From Lingula anatina (Eukaryota; Brachiopoda; Lingulata; Lingulida; Lingulidae): DNA of 64,000 bases. The DNA is taken from positions 120,331 to 184,330 of the forward strand of contig NW_019775292.1 of assembly GCF_001039355.2 (NCBI RefSeq), given 5' to 3'. Made by a program: the position numbers and the translations under genes. The notes below the pieces were generated by a model. It made no database searches and was not told the origin of the DNA. It saw only the letters and a list, made by a program, of their open reading frames with translations. Shown piece by piece: positions 35,367-47,747 of the stretch; the stretch's first letter is position 1; each line of letters starts with the position of its first letter.

Positions 35367-36697
35367 ACTTCTGATTTCTTGCATAAATGTAGAATGAATT
35401 GTTGGAAGGCTGTCACAAAAAAGTTAATAATTGTCACTTCTTGTGTGTGGATGATGCTGGGGACAAGAAGGCAGGATGGGTTATTTTTGTGAAAAAGTGG
35501 GACTGCTTTACCCCAATAGATATACATGTAGTTGACCCAATTGTTTAAGAAATGACGTCAAACTGAATTTTGATCTATTAAGTGAATTTTTTTTTTAGTC
35601 AAAAGGGTAGTTCTTTCAACACCCATCAAACCTCACCTGCCTACAGGCCTGCAGTGTTAATTGGATGGTGTGTCAGTGCATTGTAATCTGCTAGCGTTGA
35701 TAATGCACTGACATTGATAATGTAGCCCCATAAACTACTCATTACATAGATAAGTAATCTCCAGACTGTTTGCTCTTCAGTCCACAAAATTTAACACCAA
35801 TTTCTATAATATTATGTATTTACATATAGCCTTATTTTAGTTGTTAATTTGTCGGTTGTCATGGTACAGTGGTGTTCTAATTCGCATTTCTTTTTTTTTA
35901 TGTAAAATGAGTGCCCCCAAAAGAATTCCCTTCAGGCAGTGGTTTCGAAAGCATTTGAACAGTGTTACTTAATGAATCAGGTGAATTTTCAACATTTTGC
36001 AGGTGCCTTCCAACAGATTCCACTTGTCTTCTCNACTTCTGATTTCTTGCATAAATGTAGAATGAATTGTTGGAAGGCTGTCACAAAAAGTTAATAATTG
36101 TCACTTCTTGTGTGTGGATGATGCTGGGGACAAGAAGGCAGGATGGGTTATTTTTGTGAAAAAGTGGGACTGCTTTACCCCAATAGATGTACATGTAGTT
36201 GACCCAATTGTTTAAGAAATGACGTCAAACTGAATTTTGATCTATCAAGTGAATTTTTTTCATTCAAAAGGAGTTCTTTCAACGCCCATCAAACCTCACC
36301 TGCCTACAGACCTGCAGTGTTAATTGGATGGTGTGTCAGTGCATTGTAATCTGCTAGCGTTGATAATGCATTGACATTGATAATGTAGCCCCATAAACTA
36401 CTCATTACATAGATAAGTAATCTCCAGACTGTTTGCTCTTCAGTCAACAAAATTTAACACCAATTTCTATAATATTATGTATTTACATATAGCCTTATTT
36501 CAGGTGTTAATTTGTCAGTTGTCATGGTACAGTGGTGTTCTAATTCGCATTTCTTTTTTTTTTATGTAAAATGAGTGCCCCCAAAAGAATTCCCTTCAGG
36601 CAGTGATTTCGAAAGCATTTGAACAGTGTTACTTAATGAATCAGGTGAATTTTCAACATTTTGCAGGTGCCTTCCAACAGATTCCACTTGTCTTCTC
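35367..36697. repeat. about 665-bp direct duplication meeting at a single N (36034)
   Basis: 35367-36033 and 36035-36697 match with about 2 percent differences by eye. The first copy ends CTTGTCTTCTC, then N, and the second copy then begins. After the second copy the sequence continues past the same CTTGTCTTCTC word into unique DNA. Two overlapping contig ends, probably from different haplotypes, joined without collapse is the simplest reading. Confidence 0.85.
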
Positions 36698-39600
36698 GAG
36701 CTCTGTTGTTTTCCCACCTTGTATTCCTCTTCTCTCTTGGTGCAAGTGGAAAGAAAAACGGAATTATTTTTGCATATGCTGTTGTCTGTTTTGATAAGTC
36801 ATGGGACCTCCCGGCATTTCCATGTGTCATATACATGGTTGCACAGTTTATACAATTCCCCTTGAAAATAGCAACAAGAGCTCTCCTCAAGAGCAGGCAT
36901 TGCCCTATGACATTTACAGCTCAGATGGTTACTTGCATTTTGGCAAAGAACACGGCAGGTATTCTTGATATATGATAGTTCTCTCTCTCTCTCTCACAGT
37001 CAGCCCTGGGTCTGTTTTCTTGTAACCTCTATTCTCATTGCTTTTTATTCACTTTTATCTTAAAAGAGGACATTATTCTTGATGAGATTCCGTACCAATG
37101 GAACTTCAGTTTAAGAGGAAGCATAGAACACTTTGAAGGTATTTTGATGTTGCGTACAGTTGCATGTGAGATATTATTGTTCTATAGCCAATTTTAGTAT
37201 GTTAGTACTATTAATACTGCCTTCTTCAAGCTATAAAATAGTACAGGTGTAATACTAATATTGGTTGTCGTAAAACAGGGACAACAAATTTTTACAGCAT
37301 AACAGCTCCCTGTATTGTGCCCCTCACCTTGGGATTATTTTGAAAGATGAAGCTTAGTTTTTCTTTAGTCTGTGGCATGATCAAGTAGCCAGGGTGAAGA
37401 TAGGGCAAGGCATCTCAAATTCTTAATAGAAGCAGGTACCACTTCTACTTCTCACATAGAAACTGGTAGTATTTATACTTCATGTTGGTAGAAACAAGAA
37501 CCACTTCTACAGCAACCCTATAACACTTAGGCACAGGTAATTTATACACTCTATAGTATATGGCACTCTGTAGTCAGTATAGTATAGTATACAGGCCTTG
37601 CCACTTTGGAAACTCCATGCATTTTGAGAATTATACTTTTGGTATCCCTGTAAATAGTGAACTCATCAGAAAATAGTCACAGGGCTATTATCAGTTTGGT
37701 ACAGCAAAGACTTATGAAAATATGGTGAACACAGCTTGGCATTCCACTTCATTGATCTCCCTGTTTCAATATTTGTAAATTTATTGGGGAGGTGGTCAAG
37801 CTTCCCCTTTCAGCTTCCCCTTAATGCAGTTCCCCTCACCTGTGTAATCAGTTAATGCCTGTGAGAGGAGTTGGATACTTAATTGTTCACCATCATTTCA
37901 GGTGAAATTTTACTGATTACCTCAGTCAAATTGAAGGTGTGCAGCATTGGATGAGGTATATGGGATATTTTCCAGAAGGAGCTCCCAACTAAATGAATTA
38001 CTCTACAAAGAAGACACACAAACTACATGCACACAAGTGCATGTCCGAGAAACGGAACTGGAGATTAAAGGAGGCAAGGTGCATTGAAGTAATTAGCCTG
38101 TGTTTGAAGTCTTATTGTTTGGATGTGTGTGAGAACTTTGCTACTGGGTAAAAGAAAGGAGCTCTGGGCCCCTGATTAATTTCTTGTACTCCCAGGTAAC
38201 TTACTGTTGTGAATTATGCACACTCAGGTAAGGTAAAACTGAAGACCAAGGGTAATAAATTAGCTTAGAAATGCATTATAGTGAGGTGAGTAAGGGAAAA
38301 CATACATGTGATTACTTAATATGATATATGGGTTCAAATTTGTAGCCTAAATCTGGGAATTTGTTCACTGTGCAGATTTGCCAGCTGTATGTGTTGGTAG
38401 TTAAAGTACTGAAAACAGAAATTATGATTTCATGAAGGTCTAAGTGGAAAGAGAGGAGGATTGAGTTATAGCTTTCTTTTACCGGAATTTTCCTCTGAAA
38501 GGGCATTTTTAGTTGGTGTGCTTTTCTGTGTACACATTTGCGGTAGGTACTTCTGTCATATATGTACTTATATTTATAAACATGAGCATGTTTTCTTATA
38601 CTGACGCTTGACTTTATATGCATTCTTAATTAATTTTACTAATCTAAATGCCCATGAAAACAGTTGTTTGCAGAACGGATGGTTGCAATTGTTTTGTTAC
38701 TTCTAACTCCTATCACAGCTAAGTTGGATTTTTTTTTTTTTTTTTTTTTTTTTTGCATTATTTAGTTATCATTTTCAGGTAACATGGTTGCTGTATTACT
38801 GTTTTATTTTACTATTAATGTATTTTTGCCCCTTCAAAATAAAACCAACTAATTTGAAACAAAGTTATCATTAAATTTCACAAATTTTGACTTGCCAAGG
38901 GAATTTTGTAAAAAAAAAATGAGACATTGCCCTTGGTAGCCTTTTCTCTTCATGGGCCCCATTCCCAGGTGCTGTTCAATTGCTAACTTAATAATGCAAT
39001 AATATCCACTGTATTTATCAATGATTGATTTATGTAATAGACTCCCTGTGGCCATAGGATATTGAATATTGATTATTGACCACAATGCCATACTGACTGC
39101 CCATACACTTATTAATTATTTTCATATATTTCTATGGAAAGTCAATACCTGGAAGATTATCCTCAGTTTGCCATAATATAACAATTGTTCACCTATTAAC
39201 GCAAGATGTAGGTGTGATCATAGATAATATAGGTCTTGTTTTCTGTGGGAGAGCTTTTCACATATCAATTAATTTCTTAATTTGTGTGGGTAAGCTGGTT
39301 TATGAATATCAGAACGAATTTTGACTTTTCATTTAATGTGTGGGCTTGCCACTTTTGAAAGCTGTAATATAGTTTGTCTTCATTTATCTGTTCAGACTTT
39401 TGGCTTTTGACTTCTCCCTGTTCAGATTGTATCTCTAGTTAGAAACTGGGAGGTTGGAAATATAAGACAGGTGATCTTTAACCAGTAATTAAACTCTCAG
39501 CTGTGGTAATTCACTCAGATATTCTCTGCAAGTAGATAACCAAACCCAAATAGCAGTCCGTTTATGGTTCAGTGCTTTGTAAAAGGATGAATGGATACAT

Positions 39601-42457
39601 GTATTGGTACTGAAGATAGGCCAGTTAGGAGTGATATTAGGGATGCTTCTACCCCCACCACCACCACCCTGTGTGTTCCTGTGCAGGATTGCCTTTTTTT
39701 CTGTTGGATGAGAGAGAAATCACATTTTGAGAGCAATATTGGTATTTATGGTGGTTTCTCCAAAGAACGTAAGTAGAAAATAAGTTTTGACTTTGCGATT
39801 GAAATTTTAGTCTTATTTGATCCAAGGTAAATCAGTAGTAATTAAGATTATAAAATTAGTTGTTTTACAAGAAAGGATATTCTTTTTAGACTGACAGGTA
39901 TATATACTTTATAATTAAGAACTGTTGCAGGTTAATCCTGCGTCGATTTATAAGGTGACCATATTTTCAGTGTTTCAGTTAAGGCTTTTGTAAGAGTGGT
40001 CTGTGATGACCATGAGGTGAAATGAGTGCATACAAGGCACTGTGCTGTGTTGTATGGCCTTTTGTAAGAAGCTGTGGCAGGGAGCCATTAAGTTAGCATT
40101 TAGAATGCAATCTTTATTAAGTGACTTAATGTGGATATCTGCCTCTTTAGCCCATCTTCATACAACATGAAGGTTTTGTAAAAAATAAAACATTGTAGCC
40201 TTTTAAAAATGCATTTTAAAATATTCTACTGGCTTGAAAAATAATTAAAAATAAAAAAAAAATTATTTAGATAAAAAAAAACTACATGTTGAATTGTTTC
40301 AAGATGAAATTAAGATAATGCTAATTGAATCATCTTAATGAGACAATTAGTTATTTTAGAATTCCTTTCATTCCACGGACTAACGGTCCTGTTTGTGAAA
40401 TGATGTCATTTATGATTCCTACCTTCATGAACAGTCTTCATTCATTATGTCATATGAATGACAGAAAATTATTTTCTGCATTTCAAGTTCTTTGTAGTAT
40501 TGGACAAAATATTTCACATTATTATTAAGACTTTATGCCTTAGGCTTTGGCACATTGAAGTGTGACATGTTTTAAAATAAGTCTGCTTTTAATTGTAGAA
40601 ATTGATGAGTGCATGCTGGGGTTTGTGTACAGTTGGTTGGTGCAAGGAGTTATAACAGTTATAACTCCTTGGTTGGTGTATTTATACCCTAGTACATAGA
40701 AACAACGTCAGGTAGACAGTGATATTAGAAGTATCTTGTGTGTTAAGAGATGAAAGAGTAATTTTTCTTCATTGTGTAGATCCATGAGTGAGATAATGCA
40801 TACCCTGAAGTCTTGAAGGATGTGATGTCCCAGTGGAGGCCTTTCTTGTGGCACTTTGACATATATACTGTAACAACTAGCTGTCATTGTCCTAACTGCA
40901 CCACCTTGAAATGTGTTCCATGTATTCCATTGTCCTTGTCCCTGTCAACCTAGAAAAGTTTTTCTAGACATCTAGGGAGCGTTTCACTAAAGAAATTTGT
41001 TGAAAATTTTAATTTGGATGTAACTTTATAATCTAATGTATTCCATTTTGAATCACTGGTCATGTCTTTCACTTCAAGCAAAATATTTGGCTATAACTTT
41101 AAATTTTTTAAATTATGTTTGATATTACAGCTACTTTATATGGATGCAATTCTACAGTATCTTCTTGGATTAAAGTAGCCTCACAGTTTAAACCAATTGT
41201 TGAAATTAATTTTTTGTGCAGAGCAGGTGCCCTGGAGACTTACCTGGGAAGATGGCATCCTAGGCCCCTGATTAGCTAATAGGCATGTCACCATCATTAA
41301 TTAAAAGGGCTGACAGCAAGGCACCAGATCTGTGTGAATTATGGAGGTAAAGAAGGATGTACTATTGTGTGCAAATATATACTCAATTAAATATATAACC
41401 CGTTTCCATCCTAAGATGTGGTACGTTTTATGTATAGCATAAATTTGTTTGACTTGCCTTAATTGGTAGTTGATGTACCAGTGGTTTTAAGCCATGTACT
41501 AGTACAGTGTATATACATGAGGTCCATCATTGGCTTACTGTACTAAAAGAACTATTGGTTCAAGTGAAAAACTCATTTAGGGAACTGGGCCAGACGGGGT
41601 TAGCATAGATGGTCATATTGTGCCCATGGTTATAAAAAGTGTCTGTCCATTTTTCTTTCTTCATTAGTTTGGAAAGAATAAAGTGCGTTAAAATTTGGAT
41701 GACTAAAAAATTATATTCATCCTAAGTTACATTGTAAACGAATAGCTCTCTCGGCAGTATGTTAGATTTTCCTTAGAAAAAAATCAAAGTTGCAAACAGA
41801 CTCGTAAAATAATTCTCTGTTTTGATAAATGCCTCCCTTCCTGTTGCCTGAGATGCTAGTTCAGCAGGTATGTTTGCTAAAATTGGAAGCAATTCTAGTT
41901 GAGATAACACATCAGACTCTCTCATCTCTTGGCCTGTGCTTATTCCCAGACAAATCAAAATAATTCTGAGATTAGCTAACAGACATGACTTGATCAGTTC
42001 CAGAAATGATGCCCAAAATAGAAAATTACAAAAAATGCAAACCATAAACATTTTATCAAGATAAGAAGCCACATGTCTGAAGAAAAAAAAAAGAAAAGCC
42101 TTTCTTTAGTGTTTTCTACTCCCATGGCAACTTATTACTTTCTCTATTCAGGTTCTTTTTTATGGTTTACAGCCTGTGCAAAATTGAGAAAAACAAAACT
42201 TAATTGCCTCTTAAAAGTAAAATTTTTTTTTTTTTTTTTAGGGGGGGGGGAGGTCAAAAGTTTGTTGGTCTGTTTGTAGAGTTGTTTCAAATTAGTGAAC
42301 TGTCAAAGAAGAAACTGAAAAAAGACAGAAAGTAACAGTCATAAATGATATATTTTAAAAGCCTACAAGTAATATCAGAAAAAAAAGTACTAGTAACTGA
42401 ACTAAATATGGTCTTTGGAACCTAAGTATCTTAGAGCCCATTTAGAACCACAGACTT
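36698..42457. other. noncoding stretch, probably intron or intergenic
   Basis: No protein domain or credible exon chain on either strand. Contains a CT run (36981-36997), a T26 run (38729-38754), a small hairpin AAGGAGTTATAA-CAG-TTATAACTCCTT near 40647 and a T/G homopolymer pair near 42222-42250. Confidence 0.5.
38729..38754. repeat. poly-T tract
   Basis: Twenty-six consecutive T. It could be the A-tail of a minus-strand retroposed copy, but no retroposon body or target duplication is recognised beside it. Confidence 0.9.
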
Positions 42458-42593
42458 ACAGACCCACAGATCAAATATGGCAGCCCACTTAAAACCTTGC
42501 CACTTAATTCCCGGTTTGATATTGAAAAGATTTCCCGCAGGATTATGCAACAACTGCTCAAGTGGATCAGTCATATTTGATCCGTGGATCTGT
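42458..42593. mobile_element. 136-bp MITE with ACAGAYCCACRGATCAAATATG ends (family copy 1)
   Basis: Left end ACAGACCCACAGATCAAATA, right end the inverted TATTTGATCCGTGGATCTGT, about 22 of 25 bases complementary. The interior GGATTATGCAACAA is shared with the element at 62981. TTA may flank it on both sides, which would fit a 3-bp duplication (PIF/Harbinger type), but this is not certain. Confidence 0.75.
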
Positions 42594-44780
42594 TATTCCT
42601 CTGTTCTGAATGAACTTTAAATTGTATAATTTTTTTTTTTTTTTTTTACTCATCACTGCAAATTGATATGTTCAATTTATGAATTATTATACAAATGATC
42701 TACAGCTGTTGATGTGATATTTTGCTGTATATCATGTACTTGGTACTCCTTCAGCTCTTCATCATTTCAGACATGTCAATTTTATGCCCCTTTTAATGAG
42801 CTACTCAGTTCCCTGTCAAAACTTAGATAGGGTTAATTGGCTTGACATTGGCTTTGACACTATGTACAACTTATCTGATCCAGTACATACCAAGAGTTTA
42901 CAATGATCAGAATCTGGCCAACTTCTGCATGTGTACCTGGTGCCTATTGCACAAGTCCAATATTAAACCACTATTGCTAGTAACCATGTCCCAATCTTTG
43001 TTCTTTAAAACTATCCACCAAAAAACCCATTTTTCAATTGGTTCCTATGATTCCTTAACACAAACTAGTTTGATCTTGGATCAGACAAGGTAAGGTCATA
43101 GGAATAAGCGTAAATGCCCCTTTGATATCCCCGTTTTCAGGAGTCATTGGTTTGGGTGAATGCTGCCCCCCCCCCTTCATTAAAATATTTGGTGGAGTTA
43201 AGAACAATGGACACGTGGTTATAATGATCTGATTGTCTGACCAACAACATATCTATGGGGATACCTGCATACATGGACTCTAATTTTACTAAAGTGAAAA
43301 ATCTGATTAGGTTGTAAACAAACATGAATTCATAATGATCTGTTTTATTTGACTTTTATTGTATGGTACACTCATATATATTGTCATTTATTTATTTATT
43401 TATTTATTTATTTCATTGAACGTAAAATGTCTATTACAATTATATTTTATAGTGTTCTAGTGATCTTCAATATTCTTTTAATATTTCTTCCTTAATGTTC
43501 AGAAAGGAAGAAAGAAATTATTGTAACATTATATTGACATTGTGGTAAGAAAAGTTTCAGAGTGAAAAAATTTAGGCAATTATTATGATTCTTTTAATCT
43601 ACTAATACTTTACATTTGGTTGTTATTCTGAGAGAAGTAGATCAGCATTTATTTGTTTGACATCAGGTTGCCTTCCCAGCTTGATGATTTGTTAATGGTA
43701 GCTGCAACTTGAAAAAGAAAGGACTTAGCTGTTTTCTTTTTTTGAGAATTTGATTTGAATTTCAAAATTGTTTTTAGTCCTCTTTTGTTCTGCACTATAA
43801 CATAAAGTGGTAGCAGTAATAAAACCATATTTTAAATTTAAAAAAACACCCGTTAAAGTAAGGTGAAATTATACCAAGAGTACTGCCCACTGAAAACAAA
43901 AGCACAATCATTTAACATTCCTAATGAGATTATTTTCCAGATAATTTGATAAAAACAGCATAACTTTTTGGACTTTTAAATAGCCAGCTGAAAAAAAATG
44001 TTAGTTATTAGATTTGGTACACTGTTTTGAATTTCCACTAATAATTATTTTCTCGACTGAAAATGGTTTTCATGTAGGTCCAATGTTACAGCTGCACAAA
44101 TTACTGTCTATTACAGGTCAAACCAATTTGGCTGGAAAAAAAGCACTATTTGTAGACATTAAGTCTTCCTGGCAGTGAGTTTTATGGTCTAGTTGGTTTC
44201 CCCTCCACACAAACATTGCTCTGACTGTTGAATTGCTACATGTCTGTGGAACATCTCTTAAAGTTCAGCATTTACGTCATGTGTTCATCTGCTAGATGGC
44301 CGACACCTCTGTTTTCATTAGCGGGATAAATGAGGTAGAAGTGTAGCAGGCAGCCCCAGCTCATCACAAGGTAGCTGAATTCAGAAGTATCATGAAAAAT
44401 CTGGTCAACATTTCTGTATTTCTATCATGGATACACTTTTGCCAAATTTTCTTTTATTTAGTTGTACCCTGTTAACTTTCATTTAGTGGAAAACTGACAC
44501 TTATACTGTGAGATACAATTACGGAGATTTCCATGTGTTTAATTTAGCAATTAGGCTTGTGGTATTAACCTGTATTTCTTATCTACTTTCTAGAATTATC
44601 CAATCAGTGATTACTCTGCTTACCCCTGAGCATCATTCTCTGTTTAATGCCTTGGAAACCCTTATCTTCACTCTCTTTCCCTTTTTCTTCAGCATTTGTG
44701 ATTACATAAGAAATTATATGTATTTTTATGTTTCTGTGCATATTGCTTTCACCTGTGTCTGTCGTCGTCAGCGTGCACTT
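42594..44780. other. noncoding stretch
   Basis: No exon chain recognised. Holds a (TTTA)n run at about 43388-43415 and a C9-10 run near 43168. Confidence 0.5.
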
Positions 44781-45165
44781 TCATTGTTATATAAATAATA
44801 TAAAAACGGTTTTACCTTTTGTCTTAAAACTTATAGAACTGATGACTATTCATAAAATACAGGTCAAGTTCAAAAATCAGCCTGATCGGACCATTTTTTA
44901 CAAAAATTATGCTGTTTTTTTTTTTTTAGCATACATGTATTTTATGCATCGTTATACAAATAAAATGAAAACTGTTTTACCTTTTGTCTTCAAACTTACA
45001 GGGCTGATGAATATTGATGAAATACAAGTCAAGTTCGACAGTCAGCCTGATCAGACCATTTTTACCAAAGTTCTGCTGTTTTTTGCTCTTTCAGCATATT
45101 TTAACCAACGTTATGCAAATAACATGCAAACCATTTTACCTTTTGTATTCAAACTTTTTGGATGA
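44781..45165 (+). repeat. tandem array, about 2.4 units of 160-166 bp, with an open frame across it
   Basis: Three starts align: CATTGTTATATAAAT, CATCGTTATACAAAT and CAACGTTATGCAAAT, each followed by a TTTTACCTTTTGT block. The frame stays open from 44728 to 45165 and repeats TVLPFVxKL and IQVKFxxQPDxTIF. Units are about 20 percent diverged, yet the frame survives two length changes. No family recognised; chance openness of an AT-rich satellite is possible. Confidence 0.7.
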
Positions 45166-47253
45166 GTATGTTTGTTTTTGTTTGTATTCCTTTGATGATT
45201 TGAGATTGAGTTGACATAACAAAGTCATCCATTTACTCAATATTATTATTCTTTATAAATTTTCCCTTTGTTACTTTGCTTTTTTCTTTGATCATTAAAG
45301 AAAATGCTTTTATGCAGGCACTTGAACAACCAGTTATCCAGACAGTGGTGCCACGCTCCTACTGCCCATCCTAATATGTTCTTTTGATTCCATAATGGAA
45401 AGAACATCTTTCTTTATCAACTCTATCTTTTTGTATACATGCTCTTTTTTTCTTAGATGGGTTCTGAATTTAATGGTGCTCAAAAACAAAAATAAGTTTT
45501 TCAGCAATTTATAAGCTCTTAATGTGTTTTGGGAATAAACAAAGTTTGCATTATGCATTGCTTTTTTTCTCAGCTTCCTGTCTTCTTTTCCCCCTTTTCA
45601 CTCACATACAAGGAGAAATGAACAAACTATGGTTGCATCACAAGTATGTTGTTTCAGTGAAGTTTAACTCAAACTGGGTATCTTTTACACTTTCGGCTTT
45701 GAGTAGGTTTGTAGTATGATTTTAACAAAAACAGCCAGAGGGCAGCTCGCTGTTGGTTGCTGTTGACTTTTCTTTTACTCCACAATCTCCATCAGAGCTT
45801 ATTTCTCTCTGCTTGGGTTATGTACTTACTATTTACTACTATTTTATTGTCTTTATAGAAACTAGCGTGGTTGTGACCCTAAGTGGTTTATTTGCCTCTG
45901 GGCAGAAAAGCATAACGTAGCTAGTATTAAATGCAATATCATCATGATTTAGAGGATACAGTGTGTGTAATGGGAAAGTAGATGAAATGTGTCCATCTGA
46001 ATTTTAAAACTGTTGCACAGCTGCTCTAACAGCAGTAGTGGTGATTCAGAATGTCGAAGACATGTTTTTTCCAGACACTAGGCTTTTTTTCTACATTTTT
46101 TAAAAGTATAATGTTGCAGGGGAAATTTTAAGCTTAGTTAGGAAACCAGGTATACACAAATTTGGACAATAGCATCCTCAATTAGCAATGACTGTGAGGT
46201 GATTATCAGTTCCTGAAATCAAGAACTAACACAGACAGTTTGGCATTTCATAAGGTTTTTTATGTATGATTATTTTCCCAGCCAGTTGTAGAGAATCACA
46301 ATTTTAATCCAGTAAGATATGCCCAAATGCCTGACAGGAGTAATGCCTCACAGTCAAACAAATGAGGCTGAACTTTGAATGGAGTGCCAATCTTCTCTGT
46401 GATGTCTTTTTGATGTGCTGCTTCTGTAGGACTCTGCCAGCAGGTAGCAGCAGAAATGTTTGCCAACTATTTCAAATATTGGTATTATCATACCCTCTTT
46501 AGCATGATTTGCCTCAGCTTGCCTTTTTTTAATGATCAAAGTGTACATTTTAGACTCATCTCGCAACCCCTTCCTCACAGAGAACAAATGGGAATTGTCA
46601 TGCTCTTTTTAACATGCACCATTTATTATAGGTAGTTAAAGAACTGTGTGAAAATATACTGAACCTGTTTAGAAACTTATTGTGTTTGCTTGGGCTGGTA
46701 AGTATTTTCACAGAATCATGCTTCACTCTTGTTGGAGATGGTGGATGGGATTTTGCTGAAAGACATTATTTTCGCTTTTTTTTTCATATATGATTTAATC
46801 AATCAACAGTCAGGTTTAGGGCATAGACTGTGTGTAGTAGAGGGCAGAATCAAGTCTGCTGACTCCCAGGCTTGTTTGATATTGTGCTGGATAATCATCA
46901 AGCAAAGAAATTTCTGAGTCTAATAAGCCTCAAGAGCTTTGAATCTCTGTCTGTAAGGCTGAGTGTTCTTGGAAGATATATCACACCTGTGCAGTGTTAT
47001 GGAATGCATCATAACCATGCAAGCCATTATATGATCAAAGCTGAAGTAAAGAACAGTATTACTATAATTAGTATAACATATCTGGGCAATTGCTCCATTT
47101 TCTGTACCGTAAAATGGCATTTTAACAAGATTATATCCTGTGTAGCTCATTCTGAAATTACATTTTGCCAGAAATTGTCTTGGAATCTCCAGCTTATGTT
47201 CTTAAGTAATTGCAACAAAAGAAAATCATTGTGTATTATATTTTTTGTTTCAG
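45166..47253. other. noncoding stretch before the large gene's start exon
   Basis: Likely intron or promoter DNA of the gene starting at 47557. A donor-like GGGCTG|GTAAGT near 46697 could end an untranslated first exon. Otherwise nothing recognised. Confidence 0.4.
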
Positions 47254-47556
47254 GAGGAACAATGGCCAATGAAGAAGTCCCATGGTACGGGGGCATCCAT
47301 GCAGTGTACCACAGACATTGAGGATATGCCTCTGCATAACTTGTGATGGGACATTTAACCGAAGGTTATCCAAAAACTAAATTCCAAGGAAAATGTCAGT
47401 GGTGAAATAACATTGCCCTTACTCCCACAAATTGTGCAGAGGTTAGTGTGGAAGATTTCAGTTTTGGAGGCCTCAGGAAAGTTTTGAATGAGGGGTTAGC
47501 TGCATGTAGTTTGGCCCAACCGAGTTTCAGACACTGCCAGCCAACACAAACACACC
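47254..47556 (+). other. 5' UTR part of the start exon of the large coiled-coil gene
   Basis: The acceptor TTTTTTGTTTCAG ends at 47253 and the exon runs without a donor into the coding start. Frames are closed here, so this is leader with several short upstream ATGs (first in ACAATGG at 47261). Confidence 0.6.
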
Positions 47557-47714
47557 ATGGAGAGCAGTCCACAGAGACCAAGTATAGAAACCAGCACACA
47601 TGATCACAGTTCTGCCTCCATTGGAGCCAATACCAAGGTGCAAGAACAGGAAAGTCTTGTCAGTGGTATTGAACAGAAAAACATGGAGGTGCAGTGTTTC
47701 TCTGACAGCCATGC

Positions 47715-47747
<33 letters not shown>

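Noticed and set aside
36603-36975. Overlapping frames of 63-104 codons
   Set aside because: Several frames on both strands are open at once, with no splice signals, and they overlap the N-linked duplication.
46872-47321. 149-codon plus-strand frame before the large gene
   Set aside because: It crosses a strong acceptor at 47253 and has AT-rich, non-coding composition; only the part after 47253 is likely exon, and that is leader.
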